Source of the DNA: Paractinoplanes polyasparticus
GTDB taxonomy: Bacteria; Actinomycetota; Actinomycetes; Mycobacteriales; Micromonosporaceae
Length of the DNA: 64,000 bases
NCBI RefSeq assembly: GCF_019710575.1
Contig: NZ_JAHWFK010000061.1
Location: forward strand, 27,987-91,986
Direction of reading: 5' to 3'
The notes under the pieces are model-generated. The model had not been told where the DNA came from. It ran no database searches and saw nothing but the letters and a program-made list of their open reading frames with translations. Below, one piece after another: positions 46,042 to 55,950 of the stretch. Numbering within the stretch: position 1 is the stretch's first letter; each line of letters begins with the position of its first letter. Made by a program: the position numbers and the translations under genes.

Positions 46042-46666
46042 TCAGCGCTCGGGCCGGCCGGTAGGCCCCGCGTCAGAGGCGCCGGGCGGTGCTGTCGCGG
46101 GTCGGCCGGCTGTGGGTGGTGGTTCCAGGAGGCCGGCCTGGCGGGCGTTGGCGACTGCCTGGAGGCGGCTGGTCGCCCCGAGCTTCCGGAAGATGTGGCT
46201 CAGGTGGGCCTTCACCGTGCCCGGAGCCACGAAGAGGATGCCCGCTATCTCGCGGTTGGAGCGGCCGGCGGCCAGTTGACGCAGCACGTCCATCTCGCGC
46301 GGGCTGAGCGGCTCGCAGACGGCGAGCGAGGAAAGCCCGGGCGAGGAGGGGGTGGGCGAGGAAAGCCCGGGCGAGGAGGGGGTGGGCGAGGAGGCCGTGC
46401 GGGAGGAGGTCGCGCGCGAGAAGGGCGGTGCGGGCGGAGGCGGCGTGGAGGACACCGGCGGGAGTGCCGCCGGGACGACGGTCGGGGCGGGCAGGCTCCG
46501 GACGGCCAGCACGGCGATCAGCAGGACCACGGTGCCGAAGATCGGCAGCACCCACCACCTCGGGTCGCCTCGCTCCACCATGGCGAACGACCAGCCGACG
46601 ACCACCATCGCCCAGGTGAAGCAGCCGGTCAGGACGACGGCGGTCCGAAGAGCGCGGCGGGACCGG

Positions 46667-46674
<8 letters not shown>
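46042..46674 (-). CDS. Membrane-tethered LuxR-type regulator
   Basis: A 210-residue protein with two membrane helices near the N terminus (RTAVVLTGCFTWAMVVVGWSFAMV; WWVLPIFGTVVLLIAVLAV), a 60-residue Pro/Ser linker, a LuxR helix-turn-helix (LSPREMDVLRQLAAGRSNREIAGILFVAPGTVKAHLSHIFRKLGA) and a disordered tail. There is no receiver domain, so it is a one-component regulator held at the membrane. The ATG overlaps the NAD synthetase stop by eight bases, so it is in that operon. Part of the linker is an exact DNA duplication. Confidence 0.83.
46326..46385 (-). repeat. 30-bp tandem duplication in the LuxR linker
   Basis: Two exact 30-base copies encode SSPTPSSPGL twice in the linker between membrane and DNA-binding parts; a third, diverged partial copy follows. 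In-frame length, so changes in copy number would only alter the tether. Confidence 0.9.
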
Positions 46675-48709
<2,035 letters not shown>

Positions 48710-48748
48710 CGCCCCATTCTCCGGCACGGGCCGCGCAAAATCCTCCGG

Positions 48749-49258
48749 TCAGAGCAGGGGCGAGTCGACCTTGTCCCAGCGCAGCAGCGACCGGTATTCG
48801 AGGCGGCCCGCCCGCTCGCCCTGTCGCAGCAGCTCGTGGACTTCGCGGGCCTGCTCCTCGCCGGCGGCGACGGCCAGCCGCCCGGGCCCTATCTCTTCCG
48901 TCACAACGCCGGGCAGCTCCGGCGCCGGGCCGTCGTGCCGCACCGCGAACGTGACCCGGCCCGAGGGGCGGATCACCTCGCCGGCGTAGCCGCGGGCGTC
49001 GACGCGCACGACGTCGCCCAGGGCCAGGCGCATCTGCAGGAACGGCACGCAGCAGATCTCGGCGGTCCGCGCGTCGAGGCGGCGCACGGCCAGTTCCTCG
49101 TCGCGCGGCGGCTCACCCGTCCCGGGCACCAGAATCAGCGTCAGCACGGTGCCGTTCGCCCGCTGCTGCAGCGTCACCAGCCCGGCCACGCCCGCGGCGA
49201 GCAGCACGAGCCCCGCTCCCAGGCGAACCAGGGGCCATGACGGTCGCCACCGAGCCAT
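48749..49258 (-). CDS. Single-pass membrane protein, DUF4265-like
   Basis: A 169-residue protein with an N-terminal membrane helix (LVRLGAGLVLLAAGVAGLVTL) and a soluble part containing CCVPFLQMRLALGDVVRVDARG and a later SGRVTFAVR strand. This resembles the DUF4265 pattern of small bacterial proteins, but with a membrane anchor, and the match is weak. Its ATG is four bases after the ankyrin-protein stop, so the two are probably cotranscribed and could act together. Confidence 0.7.
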   Translation of the reverse strand: MARWRPSWPLVRLGAGLVLLAAGVAGLVTLQQRANGTVLTLILVPGTGEPPRDEELAVRRLDARTAEICCVPFLQMRLALGDVVRVDARGYAGEVIRPSGRVTFAVRHDGPAPELPGVVTEEIGPGRLAVAAGEEQAREVHELLRQGERAGRLEYRSLLRWDKVDSPLL

Positions 49259-49262
49259 CCCG

Positions 49263-49649
49263 TCAGCTTCGCAGCAACGCGGCCATTTCCGGAAGCTTGA
49301 AGAACTCGGCTGTGGCGACCGCGGACGGAGTGCCCGCGTCGGGATCGGCGCCGGCGGCGAGCAGGGTCGTCACCGTCTCGGCGCTCTGCCGGAAGACCGC
49401 GGCCGACAGGGCGGTCTGGCCCCGGTCGTTGACCCGGTTGGGGTCGGCGCCCCGCTCCAGCAGGGCGGCCACCGTGCCGGGATGCTCGTGGTAGGCGGCG
49501 AGGATCAGCAGGGTGTCGCCCTTGTCGTTGGTGAGGTTGGGCGGCAGGCCCGCCGTCACGTTGGCCGCGAGCTCCTCGGTGGCGCCGGCGCGGGCCAGGT
49601 CGAACATCCGATGGGCGTACGCGATCGTCTCTTCATCCAGCTCAGCCAC
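49263..49649 (-). CDS. Ankyrin-repeat protein
   Basis: A 128-residue cytoplasmic protein with about three ankyrin repeats; consensus segments are KGDTLLILAAYHEHPGTVAALLERGADPN and RGQTALSAAVFRQSAETVTTLLAAGADPD. Ankyrin repeats bind other proteins; the partner is unknown, perhaps the adjacent membrane protein. The GTG start is supported by TAAAGT six bases upstream with no Shine-Dalgarno, so a leaderless transcript is likely. Confidence 0.88.
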   Translation of the reverse strand: MAELDEETIAYAHRMFDLARAGATEELAANVTAGLPPNLTNDKGDTLLILAAYHEHPGTVAALLERGADPNRVNDRGQTALSAAVFRQSAETVTTLLAAGADPDAGTPSAVATAEFFKLPEMAALLRS

Positions 49650-49655
49650 AGCCGC

Positions 49656-49661
49656 ACTTTA
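49656..49661 (-). promoter_or_regulatory. -10 box of probable leaderless promoter
   Basis: TAAAGT, six bases before the GTG of the ankyrin-repeat gene. Confidence 0.5.
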
Positions 49662-49672
49662 TCGGCCGCGTC

Positions 49673-50731
49673 TCAGGCGGGCAGGTCGAGACCGACGCGC
49701 AGCCAGCGGGCCAGGTCCTGGATCTCGTGGCGGACGTCGGCCTCGACGGCGGGCGGCGCCGGCTGGTCGAAGTGGATCGCGTCGACCCGCAGGACGCCCT
49801 GCTTGCGGTCGGTGGTGGCGTCGAGCTTGCCGATCAGGCGGTCGCCGCTGAGGATGGGCAGGGCGTAGTAGCCCCAGCGGCGCTGGGCGGCCGGCTTGTA
49901 CATCTCGAGGTTGTAGTCGTACTCGAAGAGGTCGGCCATCCGCTTGCGGTCGAAGATCAACCGATCGAGCGGGGACAACAACGCCGTACGCCCCTCGAAC
50001 CCGCCGGAGAGAAAGGCCGGGTCGACCTTCCAGCGGCCGCGCACGCCCTCGATCACGGCCGGCTCACCGGCCTCGCTCTTCCGGACGATTCCCAGCGACC
50101 GCAGCAGCCGCTCGGCCCGGATCGTGGCCGCCTCGGGGCCGGGCACCATCTCGTCGGGGTAGACGCGGCGGGCCAGGTCGAACAGCCGCTCCCGGCCGTC
50201 GCGGTCGGCCACCGCGACCTCGCCCCGCACGATCAGGCATTCGAGCATCATGCTGACGTTGCGGTTGTTGTTCCAGCCCGACGAGCCCCACGGCACCTGC
50301 GCCGTGTCCGGGATCGAGGTCTGCGGCACCGGGCCGTCGACGTCCAGGATCTCGAGGATGTCGAGCCGGAACCTGTCGTTCGCGTCGACCCAGTGCTGCG
50401 CGCCGGGGTGGCCGAACTGCGAGTCGGGCGCCGCGTGGGCGGCCATGTCGGCGCGGAAGAGCGGGATGTCCTCCATCGGGCGGATCATGCCCCGCAACTC
50501 GACGTACGTACGGTCGGCGAGCCCCTCGGCCAGCTCCGACATCCGGTAGCCCGAGCCGAGCCGGCTCCACGCCACGAGGTCGGCGCTGGGGGCGACCGCG
50601 GCGGTCTGGTCGTACTGCAGGAACGTCAGTCGGCTGACCACGTCGTACAGGTCGGCCGGACGGTGGGCGTCGAGCAGTTGGGCACGCACCGCGATGCGGC
50701 GCGCCTCCCGACGACTCAGCTCGACGACCAC
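49673..50731 (-). CDS. HTH_42 family protein, YcaQ/AlkX-like DNA glycosylase
   Basis: A 352-residue protein of the winged-helix HTH_42 (YcaQ) superfamily. Members remove bulky or interstrand-crosslinked bases from DNA. The catalytic motif region reads RLTFLQYDQTAAV: the Gln-hydrophobic-Asp arrangement (QYD) is that of the YcaQ/AlkX group rather than the AlkZ Gln-x-Gln group. Further blocks are WSRLG, FLSGGFEGRTALLSPLDRLIFDRKRM and RWGYYALPILSGDRLIGKLD. The gene starts with GTG, seven bases after TAGGGT. It is divergent from a PadR operon; no biosynthetic cluster for a crosslinking agent is near. Confidence 0.87.
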   Translation of the reverse strand: MVVELSRREARRIAVRAQLLDAHRPADLYDVVSRLTFLQYDQTAAVAPSADLVAWSRLGSGYRMSELAEGLADRTYVELRGMIRPMEDIPLFRADMAAHAAPDSQFGHPGAQHWVDANDRFRLDILEILDVDGPVPQTSIPDTAQVPWGSSGWNNNRNVSMMLECLIVRGEVAVADRDGRERLFDLARRVYPDEMVPGPEAATIRAERLLRSLGIVRKSEAGEPAVIEGVRGRWKVDPAFLSGGFEGRTALLSPLDRLIFDRKRMADLFEYDYNLEMYKPAAQRRWGYYALPILSGDRLIGKLDATTDRKQGVLRVDAIHFDQPAPPAVEADVRHEIQDLARWLRVGLDLPA

Positions 50732-50738
50732 CCACCAG

Positions 50739-50744
50739 ACCCTA
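50739..50744 (-). promoter_or_regulatory. -10 box of probable leaderless promoter
   Basis: TAGGGT, seven bases before the GTG of the YcaQ-like gene. Confidence 0.5.
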
Positions 50745-50799
50745 GATGAACTACGGCCGGCCCGGCCCCGCCAGGTCGCGCAGCACCTCCAACGCTCGC

Positions 50800-50828
50800 T
50801 TGACGGTATATATCGTCGCCCGTACTGT
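50800..50828 (+). promoter_or_regulatory. padR promoter with internal palindrome
   Basis: TTGACG (50800-50805), 17 bases, TACTGT (50823-50828), then seven bases to the ATG: a complete leaderless promoter. The spacer holds ACGGTATATATCGT (50803-50816), a near-palindrome with a TATATA core of the kind bound by PadR proteins, suggesting autorepression. Confidence 0.7.
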
Positions 50829-50835
50829 CATCGCC

Positions 50836-51171
50836 ATGCAGGAACCCACCTTTCTGATCCTCGCCGCGCTGGCCGAGCAGCCGTTGCACGGCTACGGGGT
50901 CATCCAGGCGGTCGCCGCGCTGTCCGGCGGCGACGTGAAACTGCGGGCCGGCACGCTCTACGGCGCGCTCGACCGGCTCGACGAGCGGGGCCTCATCGAG
51001 GTCGACCGCGAAGAGGCTGTCGACGGCCGGCTGCGGCGCTACTACCGGCTCACCGACAGTGGCGCGGGGGCGCTGTCGGCCGAGATCGGGCGGCTGCGCC
51101 GCAACGCCACCGCGGCCGAGCAGCAGTTGCGCCGCCGCCCGCAGGTGTCGTTCGGCGGGGGTGCCGCGTGA
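50836..51171 (+). CDS. PadR-family transcriptional regulator
   Basis: A 111-residue winged-helix repressor: EPTFLILAALAEQPLHGYGVIQAV is the PadR N terminus, followed by LRAGTLYGALDRLDERGLIEVDREEAVDGRLRRYYRLTDSGAGAL. Such proteins are usually derepressed by small molecules and often control a downstream membrane protein. Its last codon overlaps the next gene (GTGA), and the upstream palindrome suggests autoregulation. Start fixed by the leaderless promoter at 50800-50828. Confidence 0.93.
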   Translation: MQEPTFLILAALAEQPLHGYGVIQAVAALSGGDVKLRAGTLYGALDRLDERGLIEVDREEAVDGRLRRYYRLTDSGAGALSAEIGRLRRNATAAEQQLRRRPQVSFGGGAA

Positions 51172-52193
51172 CGCTCGAGCGCCGCTACCACCGGCTGCTG
51201 CTGGCCTACCCCCGTCCCTACCGGCGTGGCCACGGCGCCGAGATCGTCACCACGCTGCTCGAGATGGCGCCCCCGGGCCAGACCCGGCCCAGCGCGTCCG
51301 ACGTCTGGCACCTGTTCCGCAGCGGCCTGCGGCAGCGTTTCCGGCTGCCGTCCGGTCGCCCGCTCGTGTGGGTCGCCGCCGTGCTGATCACCGTGGTCAC
51401 GGGGGCCTTCGGTGCCGCCGCGGGTTCCTGGGTGGCCGAGCAGACGTTCACCGACCTGCCGGGCGACGCCGCGATCGAGGCCCTGACCCGGCAGGCGGCG
51501 GGCGGCGGCAACGAGTTCGGCATGGACCGCTCGGCCTCGCCGTGGTGGACCACCCTGGCCACCGGCGGGGTCGACGCGCCGAGCTACACGCCCGAGGCCG
51601 CCCAGGCCCGGTTGACGGCCGACGGCTGGTCGGTGACCGCGATCCGGACCGTGCCCGGGTCGTCGTTCACCACCGACCCGGCAACCGGGGCCACGATCGA
51701 GGTGCCCGCGCCGGGCAGTGTCTTCGAGGCCACTCGCGACGGGCTCACCATGCAGGTCAGCGGCTACATCACACCCGAGCACGGCACCATCAGCGCCGAG
51801 TTCTGGCCGGCCGACACCGGTGCGATGCGACCGCTGATGCTCGCCGGGGCCGTGCTGGGCCTGATCGCCGGATGGCTGCTGACGGCGTCCGGGGCCTACC
51901 GGATGCGCGCGTTGCCGCCCGGCCGCCGCCGGTCCGCGGCCGTCCTGACCGGGATGGCGCTGGTCACCCTGGCCCTGCCCGCGCTGGCGCTGTGGGTGAA
52001 CGTGGGGCGCGTGCTCAGGCCCACCGATCCGCCTGCGTGGACCGTTCACAGCGCGTTCAACCCCGGCCCGTACTGGTCCTACGGTCCGGCGTGGATGGTG
52101 CTCGTGCTCGCGGTGATCGGTCTGATCCTGGCCGTCGACGCCTGGGTGCTGCTGCTCCTGCGGCGCCCCACGCCGACCCCGGTGACGGCTTAG
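51168..52193 (+). CDS. Membrane protein coupled to PadR
   Basis: A 341-residue protein. The first 60 residues (LERRYHRLLLAYPRPYRRGHGAEIVTTLLEMA) are a soluble helix pair seen in many actinobacterial proteins encoded directly after padR. Then there is one helix (VWVAAVLITVVTGAFGAAAG), a 140-residue external domain with two strands (WSVTAIRTVPGSSF and GLTMQVSGYI), and three C-terminal helices (LMLAGAVLGLIAGWLL, VLTGMALVTLALPALALWV, WMVLVLAVIGLILAVDAWVLLLL). Function unknown. The GTG start overlaps the padR stop, so it is the likely target of that repressor. Confidence 0.85.
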   Translation: MTLERRYHRLLLAYPRPYRRGHGAEIVTTLLEMAPPGQTRPSASDVWHLFRSGLRQRFRLPSGRPLVWVAAVLITVVTGAFGAAAGSWVAEQTFTDLPGDAAIEALTRQAAGGGNEFGMDRSASPWWTTLATGGVDAPSYTPEAAQARLTADGWSVTAIRTVPGSSFTTDPATGATIEVPAPGSVFEATRDGLTMQVSGYITPEHGTISAEFWPADTGAMRPLMLAGAVLGLIAGWLLTASGAYRMRALPPGRRRSAAVLTGMALVTLALPALALWVNVGRVLRPTDPPAWTVHSAFNPGPYWSYGPAWMVLVLAVIGLILAVDAWVLLLLRRPTPTPVTA

Positions 52194-52240
52194 CGGCCGG
52201 TCCGGCCGATCGGCGCCCCGCGTGATCGGCCGGACCGGCC

Positions 52241-52246
52241 TAAAGT
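52241..52246 (+). promoter_or_regulatory. -10 box of probable leaderless promoter
   Basis: TAAAGT, seven bases before the ATG at 52254, without a Shine-Dalgarno. Confidence 0.5.
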
Positions 52247-52253
52247 TGCCGGC

Positions 52254-52667
52254 ATGTTCCGTAACGAGGATCTTGCGCTGCTTCACCGGCCGCTGTACGC
52301 CTACCTCACCGTCGCGCCGCGCGGTGAACGATGGCCGTCGCCGCGGCCGGTGTGGTTCGAGGTGACCGCCGACGGCGACCTGCAGATGTTCTCGGTGCCG
52401 GGCGCACCGAAGCTCGACCGCCTGCGCGAGCAGCCCCGCGCCTCGGTCGTCGTGGCCGCCCCGACCGGCGAGCCCGAGTACTGGGTGGCGGTCGAGGGCA
52501 CGGTCACCCTGCACGACGACGGCGGTCCGGAGCTCGCGGCCCGCCTGGCCGACCGCTACTGGGGCACGCTCGACGAGCAGCAGCGCCGGCTGCTCGACGA
52601 GTGGCGCGAGACCGGCCTGGTCCGGATCGTGCTGCGTCCTTCGTCGGTCAACCGGTACGCCGGCTGA
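52254..52667 (+). CDS. Pyridoxamine-oxidase-fold (FMN/F420-binding) protein
   Basis: A 137-residue split-barrel protein: LLHRPLYAYLTVAPRGERWPSPRPVWFEVTADGDLQMFS, then PKLDRLREQPRASVVV and GEPEYWVAVEGTVTLHDDGG. This is the pattern of actinobacterial PPOX-class proteins that bind F420 or FMN. The substrate is not evident. It is followed after one base by a GNAT gene, so the two form an operon driven by the TAAAGT promoter. Confidence 0.87.
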   Translation: MFRNEDLALLHRPLYAYLTVAPRGERWPSPRPVWFEVTADGDLQMFSVPGAPKLDRLREQPRASVVVAAPTGEPEYWVAVEGTVTLHDDGGPELAARLADRYWGTLDEQQRRLLDEWRETGLVRIVLRPSSVNRYAG

Positions 52668-52668
52668 C

Positions 52669-53532
52669 ATGACCGTGACCGTCACGCCCCTGGTCGACCC
52701 GGTTCAGTCCGCGTCCGGCCGCCGGTTGGCCTGGTTGGCCGGCGGCCAGGACGGGCGGCCGCTGGGCACCGCCTTCCTGTGGGTGCCCGCGGCCGAGGCG
52801 GTGGCCGAGCTCGAACTCACCGTCCACCCGGCCGAACGTCGCGCCGGTGTGGGAAAGCGGCTACTGGGGGCCGCCACCGCTGCTGCGGCCGAGCAGGGAA
52901 TGGCGAGCCTGCGTACCGAAGCGGTCGCCCGGGACTCGGCGGGCGAGCAGTTCTGCCGCGCGAACGGCTTCCGTACGGTTCTGGCCCTGACTTACACGCG
53001 GCGGCCTATGGAGAACGGCCCGGCCGCCGCCGTCCCCGCGCCCGGCTACCGCCTGATCCACTGGGACGGCATGGTTCCGGACGAGCTGGCCGAAACGTAC
53101 GCTCGTTCCAAGCGGGCCATGGACGACATGCCCATGGGTGAGGCCGCCACGGCGCCGGAACCGTGGACCGTCGAACGCCTGCACTTCGTCGCGGGCGTGG
53201 TCGCCCGCCGCGGCGACATCCTGTGCACCACCGCCGCCGTGGCCGCCGACGGCGAGATCGCCGGCTTCACCGAACTGGTCGTGCCGGGCGACGGCGCCGG
53301 CGACGCCCAGCACTACGGCACCGGCGTGCTGCCCGGACACCGCGGCCACGGGCTGGCCCGCTGGATGAAGGCCGAGCAGATCAACCGGACCCGCGACCGG
53401 TTCCCGCACCTGGCCGGGCTGCTCGCCGACACCGCCGACGACAACGACGCGATGCGCCGGGTCAACGACCTTCTCGGCTACCGGCCGACCCACCGCAGCG
53501 CGCTCTACCAGCTCGATGTCATTCGGCCCTGA
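52669..53532 (+). CDS. GNAT acetyltransferase, two-domain
   Basis: A 287-residue protein with two GNAT-type halves. The first contains the acetyl-CoA loop AELELTVHPAERRAGVGKRLL (motif A, RAGVGK); the second has EIAGFTELVVPGDGAGDAQHYGTGVLPGHRGHGLARWMKAEQI with a second motif (RGHGLARW). The layout is like mycothiol synthase and other tandem GNATs, but the sequence does not identify the acceptor. Its 3' end overlaps the convergent kinase-like gene by 14 bases. Confidence 0.88.
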   Translation: MTVTVTPLVDPVQSASGRRLAWLAGGQDGRPLGTAFLWVPAAEAVAELELTVHPAERRAGVGKRLLGAATAAAAEQGMASLRTEAVARDSAGEQFCRANGFRTVLALTYTRRPMENGPAAAVPAPGYRLIHWDGMVPDELAETYARSKRAMDDMPMGEAATAPEPWTVERLHFVAGVVARRGDILCTTAAVAADGEIAGFTELVVPGDGAGDAQHYGTGVLPGHRGHGLARWMKAEQINRTRDRFPHLAGLLADTADDNDAMRRVNDLLGYRPTHRSALYQLDVIRP

Positions 53533-54043
53533 GTCCGTCCACCCAGCGTTCCAGCTCGGCCGGGGAGCGCAGCAGCACCGTCTCGGGAAAGTCGGGGCTG
53601 TCGTGCCAGAGCCGCATGCGGGCCTGCTTGCGGCGAAACGATCCGATGTGGAAATAGAGCAACGACTCACGGTCGAGGAAGGCCAGTCGCCACGTCTCGT
53701 AATTGCCGTTGCAGATCGGTGTGCGGTGCACGATGTTGCTGATCGAGCGGCGCAGCAAGCGGCCCCACGAGATCCGGCGCGGCATGTCCAGGCCCACGAT
53801 GAGGTCGGCCCGCTCCAGCACCAGGTCGATCCAGATGGCGTAGCCGGCGTCGATCACCCAGGCGTCGCCGGCCAGCAGCTCGCGGATCAGCTCGCGCTGC
53901 TCCGGCTCGGGCAGCGGCACCCAACCCGGTCGCCAGGTCAGATCATCAATGGAGTGGTACGGAATTCCGAGGCGCTCACCGAGCCGGGCCGCCAGTGTCG
54001 ACTTGCCGGAACCGGCCACCCCGTAGACCACGATCCGCTTCAT
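53519..54043 (-). CDS. P-loop nucleoside-kinase-like protein (topology-modulation family)
   Basis: A 174-residue adenylate-kinase-fold protein with Walker A GVAGSGKSTLA at the N terminus, SIDDLTWRPGWVPLPE and a WVIDAGYAIWIDLVLERAD strand as in the FlaR/topology-modulation group; a lid region has FRRKQARMRLWHDS. The substrate of this group is not established. ATG at 54043. The gene is followed on the same strand by nothing within the window that overlaps it; its end overlaps the convergent GNAT gene. Confidence 0.85.
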   Translation of the reverse strand: MKRIVVYGVAGSGKSTLAARLGERLGIPYHSIDDLTWRPGWVPLPEPEQRELIRELLAGDAWVIDAGYAIWIDLVLERADLIVGLDMPRRISWGRLLRRSISNIVHRTPICNGNYETWRLAFLDRESLLYFHIGSFRRKQARMRLWHDSPDFPETVLLRSPAELERWVDGLRAE

Positions 54044-54053
54044 GGGGTCAGTA

Positions 54054-54701
54054 TCACTGGCCGGCCAAGCCGTCCTCGAAGGCGATTATCACCAGCTGGA
54101 CCCGGTCCCGTACGCCCAGCTTGGCGATCGCCCGGGTGATGTGCGTCTTGGCCGTCAACGGGCTGATCACCAGCTCACGGGCGATGTCGTCGTTGGACAG
54201 GCCGGTCGCGACGAGCCGCACCACCTCGCGTTCCCGCTCGGTCAGCACGCTCAGCCGGTTGCCGTTCGGCGCGGCCGCCGGGCGGTGTGCGAATTGGCCC
54301 ACCACCCGCCGGGTGACGCTGGGGGAGAGCAGCGCGTCCCCCGCGGCGACGACCCGGACCGCCTGGCGCAGGCCGTCCGGGCTGACCTCTTTGGTGAGGA
54401 AGCCGCTGGCCCCGGCCGCCAGCGCCGCGAACACGTACTCGTCGGTCTCGAACGTGGTCAAAATGATCACGCGGGTGTCCGGGGCGAAGGCCAGGATCTC
54501 GCGGGTGGCCGAGATGCCGTCCCGGCCGGGCATCCGGATGTCCATGAGGATCACGTCGGGCCGCAGGCTGCGGGCGGTGCGCACGGCCTCGTCGCCGGTG
54601 GACGCCTCGCCGACGACCTGGATCTGTTTGTCCCGGCGGAGCAGGCTGCGGAAGCCGGCCCGTACGAGATGCTGGTCGTCGGCGAGAAGTACGTTGATCA
54701 T
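54054..54701 (-). CDS. NarL/LuxR-family response regulator
   Basis: A 215-residue regulator. The receiver domain has LLADDQ, the phosphoacceptor Asp in VILMDIRMPG (residue about 54) and the conserved Lys in FLTKEVSPD; the LuxR helix-turn-helix is LTEREREVVRLVATGLSNDDIARELVISPLTAKTHITRAIAKLG. Its ATG overlaps the stop of the kinase gene (ATGA), so it is the partner of that kinase. The regulon is unknown. Confidence 0.95.
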   Translation of the reverse strand: MINVLLADDQHLVRAGFRSLLRRDKQIQVVGEASTGDEAVRTARSLRPDVILMDIRMPGRDGISATREILAFAPDTRVIILTTFETDEYVFAALAAGASGFLTKEVSPDGLRQAVRVVAAGDALLSPSVTRRVVGQFAHRPAAAPNGNRLSVLTEREREVVRLVATGLSNDDIARELVISPLTAKTHITRAIAKLGVRDRVQLVIIAFEDGLAGQ

Positions 54702-55831
54702 CCTTGCTCCCGCGTGCCGTCGGCTGGGTAGGGGATCGTGGCCCGTACGCCGAAACCGCTTCGGCCCGCGCCCGCCGTGAGCGCGCCGCCCAGCGCGGCC
54801 ACTCGCTCCCGCATGCCCGCGATGCCGTTGCCGTCGACCACGGGATCGGGCGCCTCGCCGTTATCCTGCACGTCCACCACCACACTGGCCGGCGCGTAGC
54901 GCAACGTGACCGACACCCGGCTCGCTCCCGCATGGCGGACGGTGTTGGTCAGCGATTCCTGCACCACCCGGTAGATCGCGGTGGCCACCGCCGCCGGCAC
55001 GTGCGAGCGCTCGCCGAACTCGTTCACCGACACCGTCAGCCCGGCCGCCCGCACCTGCTCGGCCAGCCGCTCCAGCCCGTCGAGTCCGTCGGCAGGCTCG
55101 GCGATCGCCGGGGCGCCACCCTCACGCAGCACGTCGACCAGCGACTTCAGGTCGGACATGGCCTGCCCGCGTACGTCCTGGGCCAGGCGCAGCGACGAGC
55201 GGGCCTCCTCGGGGTCGGTGTCGAAGGCGTCGAGCGCGACGTTGAGGTGCACACCCACCACGGCCAGCGTGTGCGAGACGACGTCATGCAGGTCGCGGGC
55301 GATCCCGACGCGCTCCTCGGCCCGGCGCCGCCGCGACTCCAGTTCGCTCTCGTGCTGGTCCTGGGCCAGGCGCAGGGACATCTCGTGCTGCCAGCGGCGG
55401 GTGCTGAGGTAGGCCGTGGTGGCGGCGAGCACGGCGGCCAGCCACAGCGCGTCCCCGCCGACGTGCGCGAGCGTCCAGTCGGCGGAGTGCTGCTCCTGCA
55501 TGACGAAGGCGTCCCAGCCGGCGCCGTAGAGCAACGCCACCCCACCGGCGACAGCCGCGAACCGCAGGCGCCCGGCGAGCACGACAGCCACGAACGCCGC
55601 TGTGGCGGGCCACACCCAGCCGGATCCGACCAGGTCCGAGCCCCGCAGCGCGGCCACCAGCGAGAGCGAGAAGACCAATACCGTACGGGGATACCGCGGC
55701 GCCAGGAACGCGGCGGCGGCCAGCCAGAAGGCCAGCGTGAGAGTCATGACGGTCTGCCGGTTGCCGCCGGTGACGGCAAGGCCCGCGGGTACGCCGACCA
55801 GGGTGACGGCTGGTGCGAGAAATCTGTTCAT
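54698..55831 (-). CDS. Sensor histidine kinase (HisKA_3 type)
   Basis: A 377-residue kinase with about five N-terminal membrane helices (TLTLAFWLAAAAFLAPRY, AFVAVVLAGRLRFAAVAGGVALLYGA), a coiled-coil-like RRWQHEMSLRLAQDQHESELESRRRRAEERVGIARDLHDVVSHTLAVV segment with the phosphoacceptor His in RDLHDVVSH, and an HATPase domain (ESLTNTVRHAG, VQDNGEAP, GNGIAGMRERV). No extracellular sensor is visible. ATG at 55831 has TAGCGT seven bases upstream, supporting a leaderless start over an in-frame upstream start at 55891. Confidence 0.93.
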   Translation of the reverse strand: MNRFLAPAVTLVGVPAGLAVTGGNRQTVMTLTLAFWLAAAAFLAPRYPRTVLVFSLSLVAALRGSDLVGSGWVWPATAAFVAVVLAGRLRFAAVAGGVALLYGAGWDAFVMQEQHSADWTLAHVGGDALWLAAVLAATTAYLSTRRWQHEMSLRLAQDQHESELESRRRRAEERVGIARDLHDVVSHTLAVVGVHLNVALDAFDTDPEEARSSLRLAQDVRGQAMSDLKSLVDVLREGGAPAIAEPADGLDGLERLAEQVRAAGLTVSVNEFGERSHVPAAVATAIYRVVQESLTNTVRHAGASRVSVTLRYAPASVVVDVQDNGEAPDPVVDGNGIAGMRERVAALGGALTAGAGRSGFGVRATIPYPADGTREQG

Positions 55832-55838
55832 GGCCGGG

Positions 55839-55844
55839 ACGCTA
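55839..55844 (-). promoter_or_regulatory. -10 box of probable leaderless promoter
   Basis: TAGCGT, seven bases before the kinase ATG at 55831. Confidence 0.5.
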
Positions 55845-55938
55845 GGGCCGGCCAGGGGTGCCGCACGTCGTCCCGCCGCGGACACTTCCATCGACGCCTC
55901 CCGACTACCACCTGCACCATTTGGAGTATCCCGCCCGC

Positions 55939-55944
55939 TACGGT
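55939..55944 (+). promoter_or_regulatory. -10 box of probable leaderless promoter
   Basis: TACGGT, six bases before the hydrolase GTG at 55951, which settles that start over longer in-frame ones. Confidence 0.45.
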
Positions 55945-55950
55945 GGCCCG

